NCBI GenBank assembly: GCA_900114885.1
Contig: FOUN01000013.1
Coordinates: 28,687 to 92,686, forward strand
From: Psychrobacillus psychrodurans
GTDB taxonomy: Bacteria; Bacillota; Bacilli; Bacillales_A; Planococcaceae
Reading direction: 5' to 3'
DNA length: 64,000 bases
Shown: positions 18,444-27,789 of the stretch, in pieces
Layout of the letters: each line of letters opens with the position of its first letter
Position numbering within the stretch: position 1 is the stretch's first letter
Position numbers and translations under genes: made by a program
The notes under the pieces: generated by a model
The model's input: only the letters and a program-made list of their open reading frames with translations
Databases searched by the model: none
Told to the model about the DNA's origin: nothing

Positions 18444-18478
18444 TTCCATAAGTGGGGATGAACCCTACACTTATGGAA
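18444..18478. other. Stable hairpin just downstream of trpG
   Basis: TTCCATAAGTG and CACTTATGGAA form a perfect 11-bp stem; inner GGG and CCC can extend it. No T-run follows on either strand, so RNA processing or protection at the 3' end is as likely as termination. Confidence 0.5.
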
Positions 18479-18495
18479 GTTTAGCGCTATTTATC

Positions 18496-19083
18496 TCATT
18501 TTACGTTGCTTATTTCAAGACTTTCGATAAATGACTGCATCATTCGACTACCTTGCTTTGTCCCAATGGATTCTGGATGAAATTGAAGTCCATAAAGAGG
18601 ATAAATGACATGTTTGATAGCCATTATCTCATTGTCATCTTCTGCTCGTGCAATTACTTCCAATTGGTTTGTTAAAGACTTTTCTTCAATTACAAGAGAA
18701 TGATATCGCATGACCGAAATTGGTTCATTAAAAGACTCGAACAAAGCATGATTTTTATACGAAAGGGTGGATATTTTTCCGTGCATAATTGTTTTTGCTT
18801 GCACTATTTTTGCTCCAAAAGCTGCCCCAATCGACTGATGCCCAAGACAAATACCTAAAATGGGGTACTGTTTGTATAGCTTCCGAATTATTTCGATGGA
18901 AATACCTGCATCAGCAGGAGTTCCTGGACCGGGAGAGATAATAATGGCCATCGGATTCAGTTCAACTATTTCACTTATAGTAATGGCATCATTGCGAATG
19001 ACTTTAACCTCTTTGCCAAGCATACTAATTTGCTGGTATAAATTATAGGTGAAGGAATCGTAGTTATCGATTAATAAAATCAT
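18496..19083 (-). CDS. trpG: Anthranilate synthase, glutamine amidotransferase component II
   Basis: Class I glutamine amidotransferase supplying ammonia to TrpE. 195 residues with the catalytic Cys in GICLGHQSIG and His-Glu in LQFHPESIGT; the oxyanion motif SPGPGTP is also present. Four-base overlap with the trpE stop gives coupled translation. The same subunit could serve PabB in folate synthesis in many Bacillales, so it may be amphibolic. Its placement under a Trp T-box argues that tryptophan synthesis is the main role. Confidence 0.9.
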   Translation of the reverse strand: MILLIDNYDSFTYNLYQQISMLGKEVKVIRNDAITISEIVELNPMAIIISPGPGTPADAGISIEIIRKLYKQYPILGICLGHQSIGAAFGAKIVQAKTIMHGKISTLSYKNHALFESFNEPISVMRYHSLVIEEKSLTNQLEVIARAEDDNEIMAIKHVIYPLYGLQFHPESIGTKQGSRMMQSFIESLEISNVK

Positions 19084-20468
19084 CGTTGAACCTCCAAAAG
19101 AGCCTTTGCTTTATTGATCGTTTCCTCGTATTCACTTTTTGGAATAGAATCATAGACAATACCGGCTCCAGCTTGGACATGGGCGTGATGGTCCTTAACT
19201 ACCATAGTTCGAATGGCGAGCGCTAAATCCATGTTACCAGTAACCGAAATATAGCCAACCGCTCCCGCGTAAACACCACGTTTCATAGGCTCTAAATCAT
19301 TGATAATTTGCATAGCTCTAATTTTCGGTGCTCCAGATACAGTACCTGCTGGTAGACAAGTTGTTAACACATCTAGAACATGAGTATCTTTTTTTAATCT
19401 GCCTGTCACTTCGGATACAATATGCATGACATATTTATAGTACTCAACTTTCATATATTTCTCGACTTGAACTGTTCCGACTTCAGCAATCCGACCGATA
19501 TCATTGCGACCTAGATCAACCAGCATTCGATGCTCTGCAACTTCTTTTTCATCTGTTAATAACTCATTTGTTATGAGAGCATCTTCCTCAACGGTTTTTC
19601 CGCGGTGTTTCGTCCCAGCAATAGGGTTCGTTGTCACTAATCCATCTTTCACTTTTACTAAGCTCTCAGGAGATGTTCCTAAAATGATATAAGTTTCAAA
19701 ATCCATATAAAACATATAAGGAGATGGATTGGAAGTGCGAAGCTGTCGATACAATGAGAAAGGGTCTCCATTAAGAGGAGTAGTAAAGCGCTGAGATAAT
19801 ACTACTTGAAAAATGTCACCCTTAATAATGTGATTTTTCGCTTTTTCCACCATCTCCGTAAATTCCTTTTCTTGCATCTGCGGTTTAAAAGAGAGCTTTG
19901 GCTCCATACTTTCAGGAATTAGTGGTCCCTGCTGAAGCTCAGAGAAAATCTTTTCAATGGCATTAGTCATTGCATTTTCAGATCGTCCATTTTGGAATAG
20001 ATCAATGGCCGCAATAGTAACAGTTTGTTTCAAATGATCGAAAATGATAAAGGTATCATAAAACATGACATGTACATCTGGCATTTCTAGATCGTCGTTT
20101 AATAGAACTCCAATTTTCTCAGAGTAGAATGCAGTTTCATAGCTAAAATACCCAATAGCTCCCCCAAAGAAAGTAAATGGATAAGAATCTCGATGTATTG
20201 GCAATATCTTTTTAAGCTTTTCTATTACAGATTTTTGTTCTTCTTCTATTTTTCCATTTTCATAGGACAATGAATATCCATGCTGGTTACCTGTTAATTC
20301 CCTGATGGGATCCACTGCGATAAAGGAATATCTTCCACTTTCCTCATGCTTTGCGGAGGATTCAAATAACATTTTTTTCTTTCCAAGCAATGAATGATAA
20401 ATGGAAATAGGAGTCATCATGTCCCCTTGAATTTCTTTCATTTGGTAGCTTCTCGTCTCAACTGTCAT
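19080..20468 (-). CDS. trpE: Anthranilate synthase component I
   Basis: Converts chorismate to anthranilate, the first committed step of tryptophan synthesis. 462 residues with the chorismate-binding signatures IKGDIFQVVLSQRF, GTSPESLVKV, NPIAGTKHRG and CLPAGTVSGAPKIRAM. The N-terminal Trp-binding segment contains FLFESS-like LFESSAKHEESGRYSFI, consistent with feedback inhibition. Expression is governed by the Trp T-box immediately upstream. Only trpE and trpG are here: no trpD, C, F, B or A gene follows, so the rest of the pathway must be encoded elsewhere or be absent. Confidence 0.92.
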   Translation of the reverse strand: MTVETRSYQMKEIQGDMMTPISIYHSLLGKKKMLFESSAKHEESGRYSFIAVDPIRELTGNQHGYSLSYENGKIEEEQKSVIEKLKKILPIHRDSYPFTFFGGAIGYFSYETAFYSEKIGVLLNDDLEMPDVHVMFYDTFIIFDHLKQTVTIAAIDLFQNGRSENAMTNAIEKIFSELQQGPLIPESMEPKLSFKPQMQEKEFTEMVEKAKNHIIKGDIFQVVLSQRFTTPLNGDPFSLYRQLRTSNPSPYMFYMDFETYIILGTSPESLVKVKDGLVTTNPIAGTKHRGKTVEEDALITNELLTDEKEVAEHRMLVDLGRNDIGRIAEVGTVQVEKYMKVEYYKYVMHIVSEVTGRLKKDTHVLDVLTTCLPAGTVSGAPKIRAMQIINDLEPMKRGVYAGAVGYISVTGNMDLALAIRTMVVKDHHAHVQAGAGIVYDSIPKSEYEETINKAKALLEVQR

Positions 20469-20512
20469 AACTTTTCTCTCCTTTTCTCAACTAATCTCAG
20501 CTCAACTAAACA

Positions 20513-20760
20513 CAAAAAGGCCCTCCATCAAAGGACGGAGAGCCGTGGTGCCACCTTTATTGATCACTATTGTAATCCACTTATTGCAACCAAACAGTTG
20601 CTAGTCCTATAACGTAGACGAACGCCAAAACCTACTGAAACTAATTGTTCAGCCTTGGAGCTAAGAAGTCCATTCACTTTATAGCTTGCACTGACTTGCA
20701 CCACCGTCAGCTCTCTGAAGCAATTCATAAAGCTACTATTCTTCCTCATCGCTTGTTATA
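20513..20760 (-). promoter_or_regulatory. T-box leader of trpEG (Trp specifier)
   Basis: On the minus strand: AGAGAGCTGACGGTGG of Stem I, specifier TGG (complement of 20670-20672) after GAA, T-box GGTGGCACCACGG (20543-20555), and terminator GGCTCTCCGTCC...GGAGGGCC followed by T5. The specifier agrees with tryptophan. The left part of the leader (5' end near 20760) is approximate. Confidence 0.92.
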
Positions 20761-20782
20761 GTTTATTGTATTATAAGTTATT

Positions 20783-22045
20783 TTAAAATTCAATCGATTT
20801 TGCGGCACTCATCCCGGCAATTTTTCCGGTAACAAGTGCAGAGGTGATATTGTAGCCACCTGTGTAGCCATGGATATCCAATATTTCACCACAAAAATAT
20901 AGTCCTGCTTTTTTCTTTGAAGCCATAGTTTTAGGTTCTATTTCTTTAATGGAGACACCTCCACCAGTAACAAAAGCTTTTTCTAAAGGTTGTGTACCGT
21001 ACACAAAGACATTAAATTGCTTTAACTCATGAGCAAGTGCACGAATCTTTTCGTGTGCAAGATTTTGTCCATCTTCACTCTCTTGAATAGCAGTGCGCTG
21101 TAGTAAAAATAAAAGCCATCGTTCAGGTACAATACCTTTCCAAACATTTTTCACTGCTTTTTTTGGATCTTCTTTAATAGCGGACAGCAACATTTGGAAA
21201 GTTTCTTCCTCATTTTGTTCCGGAAGACTGTCAATTCGAACTGCAACAGGCTGTCCGCCATTTTTCTTTTGTTCCTTAACAACGAATTGACTGCATCTTA
21301 AGACTGCAGGGCCACTTAAGCCAAAATGGGTAAATAACATATCCATTTCGTGTGTGATAATTGCTTTTCCTTTTTTATTTAACACTGAAACACCCGCACC
21401 ACGAAGCGCTAGACCTTGAAGTTCTTTCGACTTGATAAATGCCTCATTGGACAATAAAGGTACCTCTGTTGGATATAAGTCCGTCACAGTATGTCCAGCT
21501 TTTTCGGCCCATGGATAACCGTCCCCAGTTGATCCGGTTTGAGGAACTGCTTTACCCCCGACCGCTACTACGATTGCATTAGAAGTAATTTCTTCACCTG
21601 AAGCAAGTCTTACGCCAATTACTTTTTCATCATTCATCAATAACTTAGAAACTACTGAATTTAATTTAATTTCTACCTGTAATCTTTTTAATTCATCTAA
21701 AAGAGCATTTACAACATCCATAGCTTTATTGGACACTGGGAACATTCTACCGTGATCTTCTTCTTTTAAGGGCACTCCAAGATTTTCAAAAAAATCAATG
21801 ATATCTTCATTATTAAAAACAGAAAACGGGCTGAATAAGAATCGACCATTTCCAGGGATATTTTTTACGATTTCTTCCTGAGGTAGCCTATTAGTAACAT
21901 TACAACGACCGCCACCAGATATAGCAAGCTTTTTCCCAAGCTTATTTCCTTTTTCAATAAGAAGCACTTTCCTTTTTTCTGCACCAGCTGCCGCAGCAGC
22001 CATTAATCCTGAGGGACCCCCGCCAATTACAATAACGTCATACAT
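20783..22045 (-). CDS. ytfP: NAD(P)/FAD-dependent oxidoreductase, HI0933/YtfP family
   Basis: Flavoprotein of 420 residues. The dinucleotide-binding motif [14 protein letters not shown] is at residues 8-21, followed by [16 protein letters not shown] (36-51), the signature of the HI0933-like (BaiN-type) family. C-terminal [12 protein letters not shown] and GYTGGYNI complete the FAD domain. ATG start without a strong ribosome binding site visible. The physiological substrate is unknown. It is transcribed divergently from murJ, with a block of repeat sequence between them. Confidence 0.85.
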   Translation of the reverse strand: MYDVIVIGGGPSGLMAAAAAGAEKRKVLLIEKGNKLGKKLAISGGGRCNVTNRLPQEEIVKNIPGNGRFLFSPFSVFNNEDIIDFFENLGVPLKEEDHGRMFPVSNKAMDVVNALLDELKRLQVEIKLNSVVSKLLMNDEKVIGVRLASGEEITSNAIVVAVGGKAVPQTGSTGDGYPWAEKAGHTVTDLYPTEVPLLSNEAFIKSKELQGLALRGAGVSVLNKKGKAIITHEMDMLFTHFGLSGPAVLRCSQFVVKEQKKNGGQPVAVRIDSLPEQNEEETFQMLLSAIKEDPKKAVKNVWKGIVPERWLLFLLQRTAIQESEDGQNLAHEKIRALAHELKQFNVFVYGTQPLEKAFVTGGGVSIKEIEPKTMASKKKAGLYFCGEILDIHGYTGGYNITSALVTGKIAGMSAAKSIEF

Positions 22046-22145
22046 AATAAATTCACACTTTCGGTTTTTTCTTTATTATACATGATTGTGGTTTTGTTTA
22101 GACAGTTGTAAACTGTAAGATAGACATTTTAACTTCATTAAGCTA

Positions 22146-22380
22146 ATGTTTTTTGCGACGAGTTAGCTCAGGAGCGGAAGTATCCCACTTCTATAAGAGG
22201 TGCGGTGAATACAAATATGTATTCAACTAAGTGGTGTCTACAAAGCCCTGCTTAAAAAGGTTAAGGCCTCTGGCGGATGCTGCAGATTCTCAAGCAAGGT
22301 CGAGATAAATCTGGGAGCACTGTTTTCTGCGACGAGCTTGTGCAGGAGTATATTCGTCGAGGCGAATATGATAAGATTGG
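22146..22380. repeat. Dispersed repeat, family B, copy 1, directly upstream of murJ
   Basis: ATTCAACTAAGTGGTGTC followed by CCCTGCT, GTTAAGGCCTC and TGTTTTCTGCGACGAG align block by block with 30898-31068. A second partial copy of the TTGCGACGAG block lies at 22149-22175. The repeat runs to within about 10 bases of the murJ start and so forms its 5' leader. Confidence 0.7.
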
Positions 22381-22389
22381 ACGGGTTAG

Positions 22390-24006
22390 ATGGCATCAAA
22401 TTTATTGAAAGGGACAATGATCCTAACGGTCGGTCTCTTATTATCAAGAATACTAGGTGTTCTTTATGTAATACCTTTTTATCAAATAGTAGGAGAAGAG
22501 TATATAGCGCTTTATCAATATGCATATACACCATACTCTATCATGCTGGCAATTGCAGTTTCTGGAGTTCCAGTTGCAGTTTCAAAGTTTGTATCTAAAT
22601 ATAACGCTCTAGGAGACTACGCTACTGGTAGAAAGCTAGTAAAATCGAGCATGCTACTTATGGCAGTAACAGGATTCTTAGGCTTTTTAATTCTTTTTTT
22701 CCTTGCTGATCCTATAGCTCATCTAATTATTAAAGATGATGAGGCAGTGTTTTCAGTAGGTGATGTAGCTTCTGTGATTAAATTTGTGAGTTTTGCTGTA
22801 ATTGTAGTTCCTCTAATGAGCTTAGTAAGAGGTTTTTTCCAAGGCTATCAACATATGACACCTACTGCAGTTTCTCAATTGTGGGAACAAATTGTTCGAA
22901 TACTTTTTGTACTAGTCGGTGGCTTTTTTGTTGTTTACATATTTAAGGGGACTGAGAAAACGGCGGTTTCGTTTGCAGTATTTGCAGCATTTTTAGGGGC
23001 AATTGCAAGCTTGGTCGTGTTATTTTGGTATTGGAAAAAACTTAAGCCAGAATTTAATGATCTGCTCACGGGCTCGGGTAAACCAAGTTCAGATATTTCT
23101 TTATCGAATATTTATAAAGAAATGCTGATTTATACAGTACCTTTTGCACTTGTGGGAGTAATAAATCCTTTATTTCAATTTATCGATATGATTACATTTA
23201 ATAACGCAATGTCTACGATTGGAATAGGTGGTGATGTATCTAATACTTTGTTAGGTATGTTGAATTTTAGTACTCATAAGCTTGTAATGATTCCAGTTAT
23301 GCTAGCAACAGGTTTTAGTATGACGTTGATTCCCTTGATTACTAGCTATTACGCCAAACAAGACTTTGTGCAGGTTCGTAAATCATTGGACCAATCTTTT
23401 CAAATATTATTGTTTTTGACGGTTCCTGCAGCAATGGGGATTTCCGTATTAGCAGATGAATTTTACTTTGTGTTTTATGAGGCGAGTGAAAGAGGGGCCG
23501 CAGTGCTTGCGCATTATGCACCAGTTGCTATTTTGTTTGCATTATATCCAGTAACAACTTCTATACTTCAAGGAATTGATCGACAAAAGCTAATTATTTT
23601 AAATTTACTACTTGGAATTCTAACAAAGCTAGTGCTCAATACGCCACTTATTAAAGTGTTTGAAACAGATGGAGCTATTATGGCAACTGCATGTGGATAT
23701 ATGGTCGCGATTGGGTTAAATCTATTTGCTATACACAAAACTTTACATTACAGATCGACTATGGTCATTCGTAGGGTAATGCTAATCTTAATCGTGAACC
23801 TAGCCATGTTGACTCTTGTGTTTTTATCAAAATGGACACTAGGACAGCTAATGACGATTGATACTAAGCTAGAAGGGCTGTTATCAATTATTGTTTGTGC
23901 AGGTATAGGAGCTGCTTTTTATGCGTTTGTTACTTTACGATTGGGACTTGCTCAAAAACTATTTGGTGATAGACTCACCCGTTTTACGAAAAAAATTGGT
24001 TTCTAG
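22390..24006 (+). CDS. murJ: Lipid II flippase MurJ (YtgP), MATE/MVF superfamily
   Basis: Polytopic membrane protein of 538 residues, about 14 helices, moving lipid II across the membrane for peptidoglycan synthesis. N-terminal LLKGTMILTVGLLLSRILGVLYVIPFY is characteristic of YtgP-type MurJ. Synteny with the ytzG-type pseudouridine synthase and the ytzE-type regulator agrees with B. subtilis. ATG 22390; the upstream GGACGGG is a modest ribosome binding site lying at the end of a dispersed repeat. Amj, the alternate flippase, is not in this window. Confidence 0.9.
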   Translation: MASNLLKGTMILTVGLLLSRILGVLYVIPFYQIVGEEYIALYQYAYTPYSIMLAIAVSGVPVAVSKFVSKYNALGDYATGRKLVKSSMLLMAVTGFLGFLILFFLADPIAHLIIKDDEAVFSVGDVASVIKFVSFAVIVVPLMSLVRGFFQGYQHMTPTAVSQLWEQIVRILFVLVGGFFVVYIFKGTEKTAVSFAVFAAFLGAIASLVVLFWYWKKLKPEFNDLLTGSGKPSSDISLSNIYKEMLIYTVPFALVGVINPLFQFIDMITFNNAMSTIGIGGDVSNTLLGMLNFSTHKLVMIPVMLATGFSMTLIPLITSYYAKQDFVQVRKSLDQSFQILLFLTVPAAMGISVLADEFYFVFYEASERGAAVLAHYAPVAILFALYPVTTSILQGIDRQKLIILNLLLGILTKLVLNTPLIKVFETDGAIMATACGYMVAIGLNLFAIHKTLHYRSTMVIRRVMLILIVNLAMLTLVFLSKWTLGQLMTIDTKLEGLLSIIVCAGIGAAFYAFVTLRLGLAQKLFGDRLTRFTKKIGF

Positions 24007-24015
24007 GAGAATTAA

Positions 24016-24738
24016 ATGCGATTAGATAAATTTCTATCTCATATGGGATATGGTACGAGAAGAGAAGTAAAAATATTGGTCAAATCGAAAGCTATTCAAG
24101 TAAATGAAGCTGTTGTTAAAGACAGCTCCATGCATGTAAATGAATTTAAGGATAAAGTAACAGTTTACGGAGAAGTAGTTGAATATAAGGAGTTCATCTA
24201 TTTAATGATGAATAAACCACCTGGCGTAGTCTCTGCGACAGAAGATTCTAGGGATCAAACAGTTATTGATCTATTAGATGATGATGTTCGTCATTTTGAA
24301 CCATATCCGGTGGGAAGATTAGATAAGGATACAGTTGGACTTCTTTTATTGACAAATGACGGAGCTTTAACACATCGACTTCTATCCCCAAATAAGGATG
24401 TACCAAAAGTGTATTATGCCAAAGTGGAAGGTGTAGTAGACGAATCGGATATTACGGCCTTTTCCAATGGTGTAATATTGGATGATGGCTATCATACAAA
24501 GCCAGGCATATTAAATATCTTAAAGAGTGGTCCTACTTCGGAAATAGAATTATCTATTACGGAAGGGAAATTCCATCAAGTGAAAAGAATGTTTGAATCG
24601 GTGGGAAAAAAAGTAGTTTATTTAAAAAGGTTATCAATGGGGATGTTACTATTAGATAGCTCTCTTGAAGAAGGAACGTATAGAGAATTGACTGAAGAAG
24701 AATTAGAACAAATACAGCAAAAGAATGACCTCGCTTAA
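24016..24738 (+). CDS. RsuA-family rRNA pseudouridine synthase (YtzG-like)
   Basis: Modifies a uridine in 16S rRNA by analogy with RsuA (position 516 in E. coli). 240 residues: N-terminal S4 RNA-binding domain (MRLDKFLSHMGYGTRREVK), then the catalytic domain with Asp in GRLDKDTVGLLLLTNDG (about 98-114) and FHQVKRMFESVGKKV near the end. ATG start behind TAGGAGAA, 9 bp after the murJ stop, indicating co-transcription. Target site is inferred from the family, not shown. Confidence 0.9.
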   Translation: MRLDKFLSHMGYGTRREVKILVKSKAIQVNEAVVKDSSMHVNEFKDKVTVYGEVVEYKEFIYLMMNKPPGVVSATEDSRDQTVIDLLDDDVRHFEPYPVGRLDKDTVGLLLLTNDGALTHRLLSPNKDVPKVYYAKVEGVVDESDITAFSNGVILDDGYHTKPGILNILKSGPTSEIELSITEGKFHQVKRMFESVGKKVVYLKRLSMGMLLLDSSLEEGTYRELTEEELEQIQQKNDLA

Positions 24739-24762
24739 CTATTGAGCTTGGTCATTCTTTTC
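24721..24762 (+). terminator. Terminator at the end of the murJ-rsuA unit
   Basis: Perfect 10-bp stem AAGAATGACC / GGTCATTCTT followed by TTTC; the left arm overlaps the last codons of the pseudouridine synthase gene. Confidence 0.85.
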
Positions 24763-24775
24763 ATATTGTTACTAT

Positions 24776-24997
24776 CTAAGATGTCAATTTAACTCGTTTG
24801 TTCGTCGTGGTCCATTTGCCTCTTGTCGGACTAATGACTAAGTCATTAAAAGCAAGCACATTCAAATCTCGTTGAATCGTGCGAGGAGTGATGCCAAATT
24901 CATCGACTAAGTCTTGTGTTGTAACTGTTCCGTTATCTCGGATGAACATATACATGTCTTTAATTCGAATTAACATCCGATCAGTAGTTGGTTTCAA
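24776..24997 (-). CDS. ytzE: DeoR-type helix-turn-helix protein (YtzE)
   Basis: A 73-residue protein that consists only of the DeoR N-terminal winged helix: TTQDLVDEFGITPRTIQRDLNVLAFNDLV (helix-turn-helix) with no sugar-phosphate sensing domain. I place the start at TTG 24997, 8 bases after AAGGAG; an ATG at 25018 would put this ribosome binding site inside the gene. The same short protein follows murJ/ytzG in B. subtilis. Target genes are unknown. Confidence 0.85.
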   Translation of the reverse strand: MKPTTDRMLIRIKDMYMFIRDNGTVTTQDLVDEFGITPRTIQRDLNVLAFNDLVISPTRGKWTTTNKRVKLTS

Positions 24998-25528
24998 AAG
25001 TAACCACTCCTTCATCATGATATCTCTTGGCTAGACTAGCGGACGACTTGGGTGAAAAGCAACTGAGTAATTGCAATTTACAGCCCCTTTACTAAATTGT
25101 AGTCAAAATATTTACTTTCTGACAATTCCATTATAGTAGATTTCAATTGAAATTTCTATAGAAATTATGATATTTACAAATAATTCACATTTCTTTTTAG
25201 TTTTGGAACAGGCTATTAAAACATTAAAATCAGCGTTATCTAAGTATTTTAAGAGCACCAAATACTGTCTAGGAATAAAAAGGATGATATTTTCCTTTCG
25301 CAAATAAAACCCTTTTGGAAGTAAGTAAAAAATATTGAGAGCAATTAGACTAGCGTGTAAAGAAACAAAATTCCAAATTAAAGTAAATAATTGATAAGCC
25401 AAAGTAATAAATCCTCTTCAGGACGTTGATCAAAGTTTAAAACAGGCCATTAATTACCTTCTTTTTTTGTGTCTTAAGCTATAAAAAGTGTAAAATGGAA
25501 TATAAGTATTATTTAGGAGGAAGCAAAT
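24998..25528. other. Intergenic region between ytzE and pepV
   Basis: 530 bp with no gene I can support. A minus-strand open frame of 96 codons (25112-25402) has a TTG start, biased hydrophobic composition and no recognisable family. The right end holds the pepV ribosome binding site TAGGAGGA. Confidence 0.5.
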
Positions 25529-26935
25529 ATGAACTGGTTAGAACTAGCAGAATCGAAAAAAGCAGATATCATAGCAGAATTGCAAAGATTAATACAAATT
25601 CCAAGTGTGATGGATGAAAAAGCTGGTAATGATGAAATGCCTTTTGGTCCTAAACCATTAGAAGCTCTTTTACACATGTTGAACGAGGGTGATCAAGAAG
25701 GATTTGTAACTAAGAATGTTGATAACGTAGCTGGACATATTGAAATGGGTATTGGAGAGGATATTTTAGGAATCCTTTGTCATGTAGATGTTGTCCCAGA
25801 GGGTAAAAACTGGACATATCCAGCATTTGAAGGTGTAGTGGCTAATGGTAAAGTGTATGGTCGCGGTGCTATAGACGATAAAGGGCCAACGATAGCTGCC
25901 TGGATGGCGATGAAACTAGTGAAAGAAGCTGGGATTGAACTTTCAAAAAAAGTACGTCTCATTATTGGAACAGACGAAGAAAGTGGATTCCGATGTATGG
26001 ATAGATATTTTGAAAAAGAGGCAATGCCCGAAATGGGGTTCGCTCCAGATGCAGATTTCCCGATTATTAATGCAGAAAAAGGAATCGCAAGTTTAATTTT
26101 TACTCAAACTGGCTCAGCTGAGACAGAAACGATTCAATTTTTCCAAGCAGGAAAACGTACAAATATGGTACCAGATGAAGCATTTGCAGTATTGTTTGGT
26201 GGCCTACATATGATAAAAGAAAAATTCCAAGAGTTTGCAGCTGAACATAATGTAGAAGGAGAAGTCACACAAGAAGGTCCTATGGTTAAAGTACTTGTCT
26301 ATGGTAAATCAGCTCACGCAATGGAACCGGACGATGGCGTTAATGCGGGGGTTGTATTAGCGAAATTCTTGCAAAATATTAATTTGACTCCTCATTCTAA
26401 AGCATTCGTTAACTTTTTAGTGAATTCATTTGGGGAAGATAGTAGAGGACATTCACTGGCACTCAATTTTACAGATGAAATTTCAGGGGAAACGACTTTA
26501 AATCCAGGGGTCATTCACTATGCGCCTGCACAGGGATCTTGTACACAAGTGAGTATGCGTTATTCTGTCAGCTATCCCTTCGATGAACAATTAAGTGCGT
26601 GTAGAGATGCACTTGATGGTACAGGTATTACATTGGATCTGGGTACTAATTCTAAGCCGCATTATGTCGATAAAGAAGATATACTTATTAAATCATTACA
26701 GAAAGTATACGAAAGACATACTGGAGAAAAAGCAGAGCTATTATCTATCGGTGGTGGCACATATGCGAGGGTACTAGAAAAAGGGGTAGCGTTTGGTATG
26801 GTTTTCCCTGGTAGAAAAGATGTAGCGCATCAAGTGGATGAATATGTAGATATCGAGGATTTAGTTAAAGCAACTGCTATTTATGCAGATGCTATAGTTG
26901 AGCTTGCAGGAATTTCAAATTCGGAGGGGAAATGA
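25529..26935 (+). CDS. pepV: Dipeptidase PepV (peptidase family M20)
   Basis: Zinc-dependent cytoplasmic dipeptidase, 468 residues. Metal ligands are seen in GILCHVDVVPEG (His85, Asp87), GRGAIDDKGP (Asp117), the GTDEESG pair (Glu150-151) and FAPDADFP; the C-terminal His is in DVAHQVDEY. ATG start behind AGGAGGAAG. It overlaps the D-amino acid aminotransferase gene by 4 bp, so the two are coupled. Homologous to YtjP of B. subtilis. Confidence 0.93.
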   Translation: MNWLELAESKKADIIAELQRLIQIPSVMDEKAGNDEMPFGPKPLEALLHMLNEGDQEGFVTKNVDNVAGHIEMGIGEDILGILCHVDVVPEGKNWTYPAFEGVVANGKVYGRGAIDDKGPTIAAWMAMKLVKEAGIELSKKVRLIIGTDEESGFRCMDRYFEKEAMPEMGFAPDADFPIINAEKGIASLIFTQTGSAETETIQFFQAGKRTNMVPDEAFAVLFGGLHMIKEKFQEFAAEHNVEGEVTQEGPMVKVLVYGKSAHAMEPDDGVNAGVVLAKFLQNINLTPHSKAFVNFLVNSFGEDSRGHSLALNFTDEISGETTLNPGVIHYAPAQGSCTQVSMRYSVSYPFDEQLSACRDALDGTGITLDLGTNSKPHYVDKEDILIKSLQKVYERHTGEKAELLSIGGGTYARVLEKGVAFGMVFPGRKDVAHQVDEYVDIEDLVKATAIYADAIVELAGISNSEGK

Positions 26936-27789
26936 GTATGGTAAAAATATTATGGAATGATCAATTTGTAAATGAAGAAGATGTGAAAATTGGATTCGAA
27001 GATCGTGGATATCAATTTGGAGATGGAATTTATGAAGTGATTAAAATATATAACGGAGATATGTTCACTGCTACAGAACATATTGATCGCTTATATGCGA
27101 GTGCTGATAAAATTCAACTAGTAATTCCATATACAAAAGATGTCATGCACAAAATGTTATATGATTTAATCGAAATGAATGAGCTTAAAGATGGGCAGAT
27201 TTATCTTCAAGTTACACGCGGTACTAGCATGCGTCAACATAATTTCCCTGTACCGGCGGTTGAATCTGTATTAACAGCGTATACAAAGGAGACTGTACGT
27301 CCTCTTTCGCAATTAGAAAATGGAGTGAAAGCTTGTTTTGTGGAAGATGTTCGCTGGCTTCGCTGTGATATTAAATCGTTAAATTTATTAGGAAATGTTC
27401 TTGCGAAACAGGAAGCGATTAGTAAAGATTGCTATGAGGCGGTATTACATCGTGGAGAAACGATTACAGAAGGTTCATCGTCTAATATGTACGGCATTAA
27501 AGATGGAGTTTTATACACCCATCCGGTTAGCAATTTAATACTTAATGGTATTACTCGCCAAGTTATTTTAAGTTGCTGTGAAGAAATAGGGTTATCGGTA
27601 GTTGAAGAGGCATTCACAAAATCACTAGCACTAGAAATGGATGAAATGATTATGTCTTCTACGAATGCGGAAGTAATGCCAGTAATTTCAATTGACGGTC
27701 AATTAATTGGCAACGGCAAACGTGGCGAATGGACTGAAAAAATTCAAGTGGCTTTTGAAAAAAGAATTCCTTCGTCCGTTAAAATATGA
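26932..27789 (+). CDS. dat: D-amino acid aminotransferase
   Basis: PLP-dependent fold type IV transaminase making D-glutamate from D-alanine and 2-oxoglutarate. The N-terminal EDRGYQFGDGIYEVI and the ITEGSSSNMYGI motif are diagnostic; the PLP lysine is in WLRCDIKSLNLL (about residue 146). ATG 26932 overlaps the pepV stop; ATG 26938 is an alternative with a wider gap from GGAGGGG. Pairing with PepV suggests a link to peptide and cell-wall amino acid turnover. Confident on family; branched-chain enzymes of the same fold lack several of these residues. Confidence 0.92.
   Translation: MSMVKILWNDQFVNEEDVKIGFEDRGYQFGDGIYEVIKIYNGDMFTATEHIDRLYASADKIQLVIPYTKDVMHKMLYDLIEMNELKDGQIYLQVTRGTSMRQHNFPVPAVESVLTAYTKETVRPLSQLENGVKACFVEDVRWLRCDIKSLNLLGNVLAKQEAISKDCYEAVLHRGETITEGSSSNMYGIKDGVLYTHPVSNLILNGITRQVILSCCEEIGLSVVEEAFTKSLALEMDEMIMSSTNAEVMPVISIDGQLIGNGKRGEWTEKIQVAFEKRIPSSVKI

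Larger units (their letters stand above)
18141..18495. other. Convergent intergenic region between paiB and trpG
   Basis: No gene seen. It contains a minus-strand terminator (18246-18287), an 11-bp-arm hairpin (18444-18478) and the string CGATAGAAACAGGT (near 18344), which recurs near 52014. Confidence 0.5.

Noticed and set aside
18246..18478. Hairpins between paiB and trpG as a riboswitch
   Set aside because: They lie at the 3' ends of convergent genes and show no known aptamer motif; simple terminator and 3'-end structures explain them.
25112..25402. Minus-strand open frame of 96 codons between ytzE and pepV
   Set aside because: TTG start with weak AAGAGG signal, unusual Ile/Leu/Lys composition and no known domain. 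Compatible with chance in AT-rich DNA.
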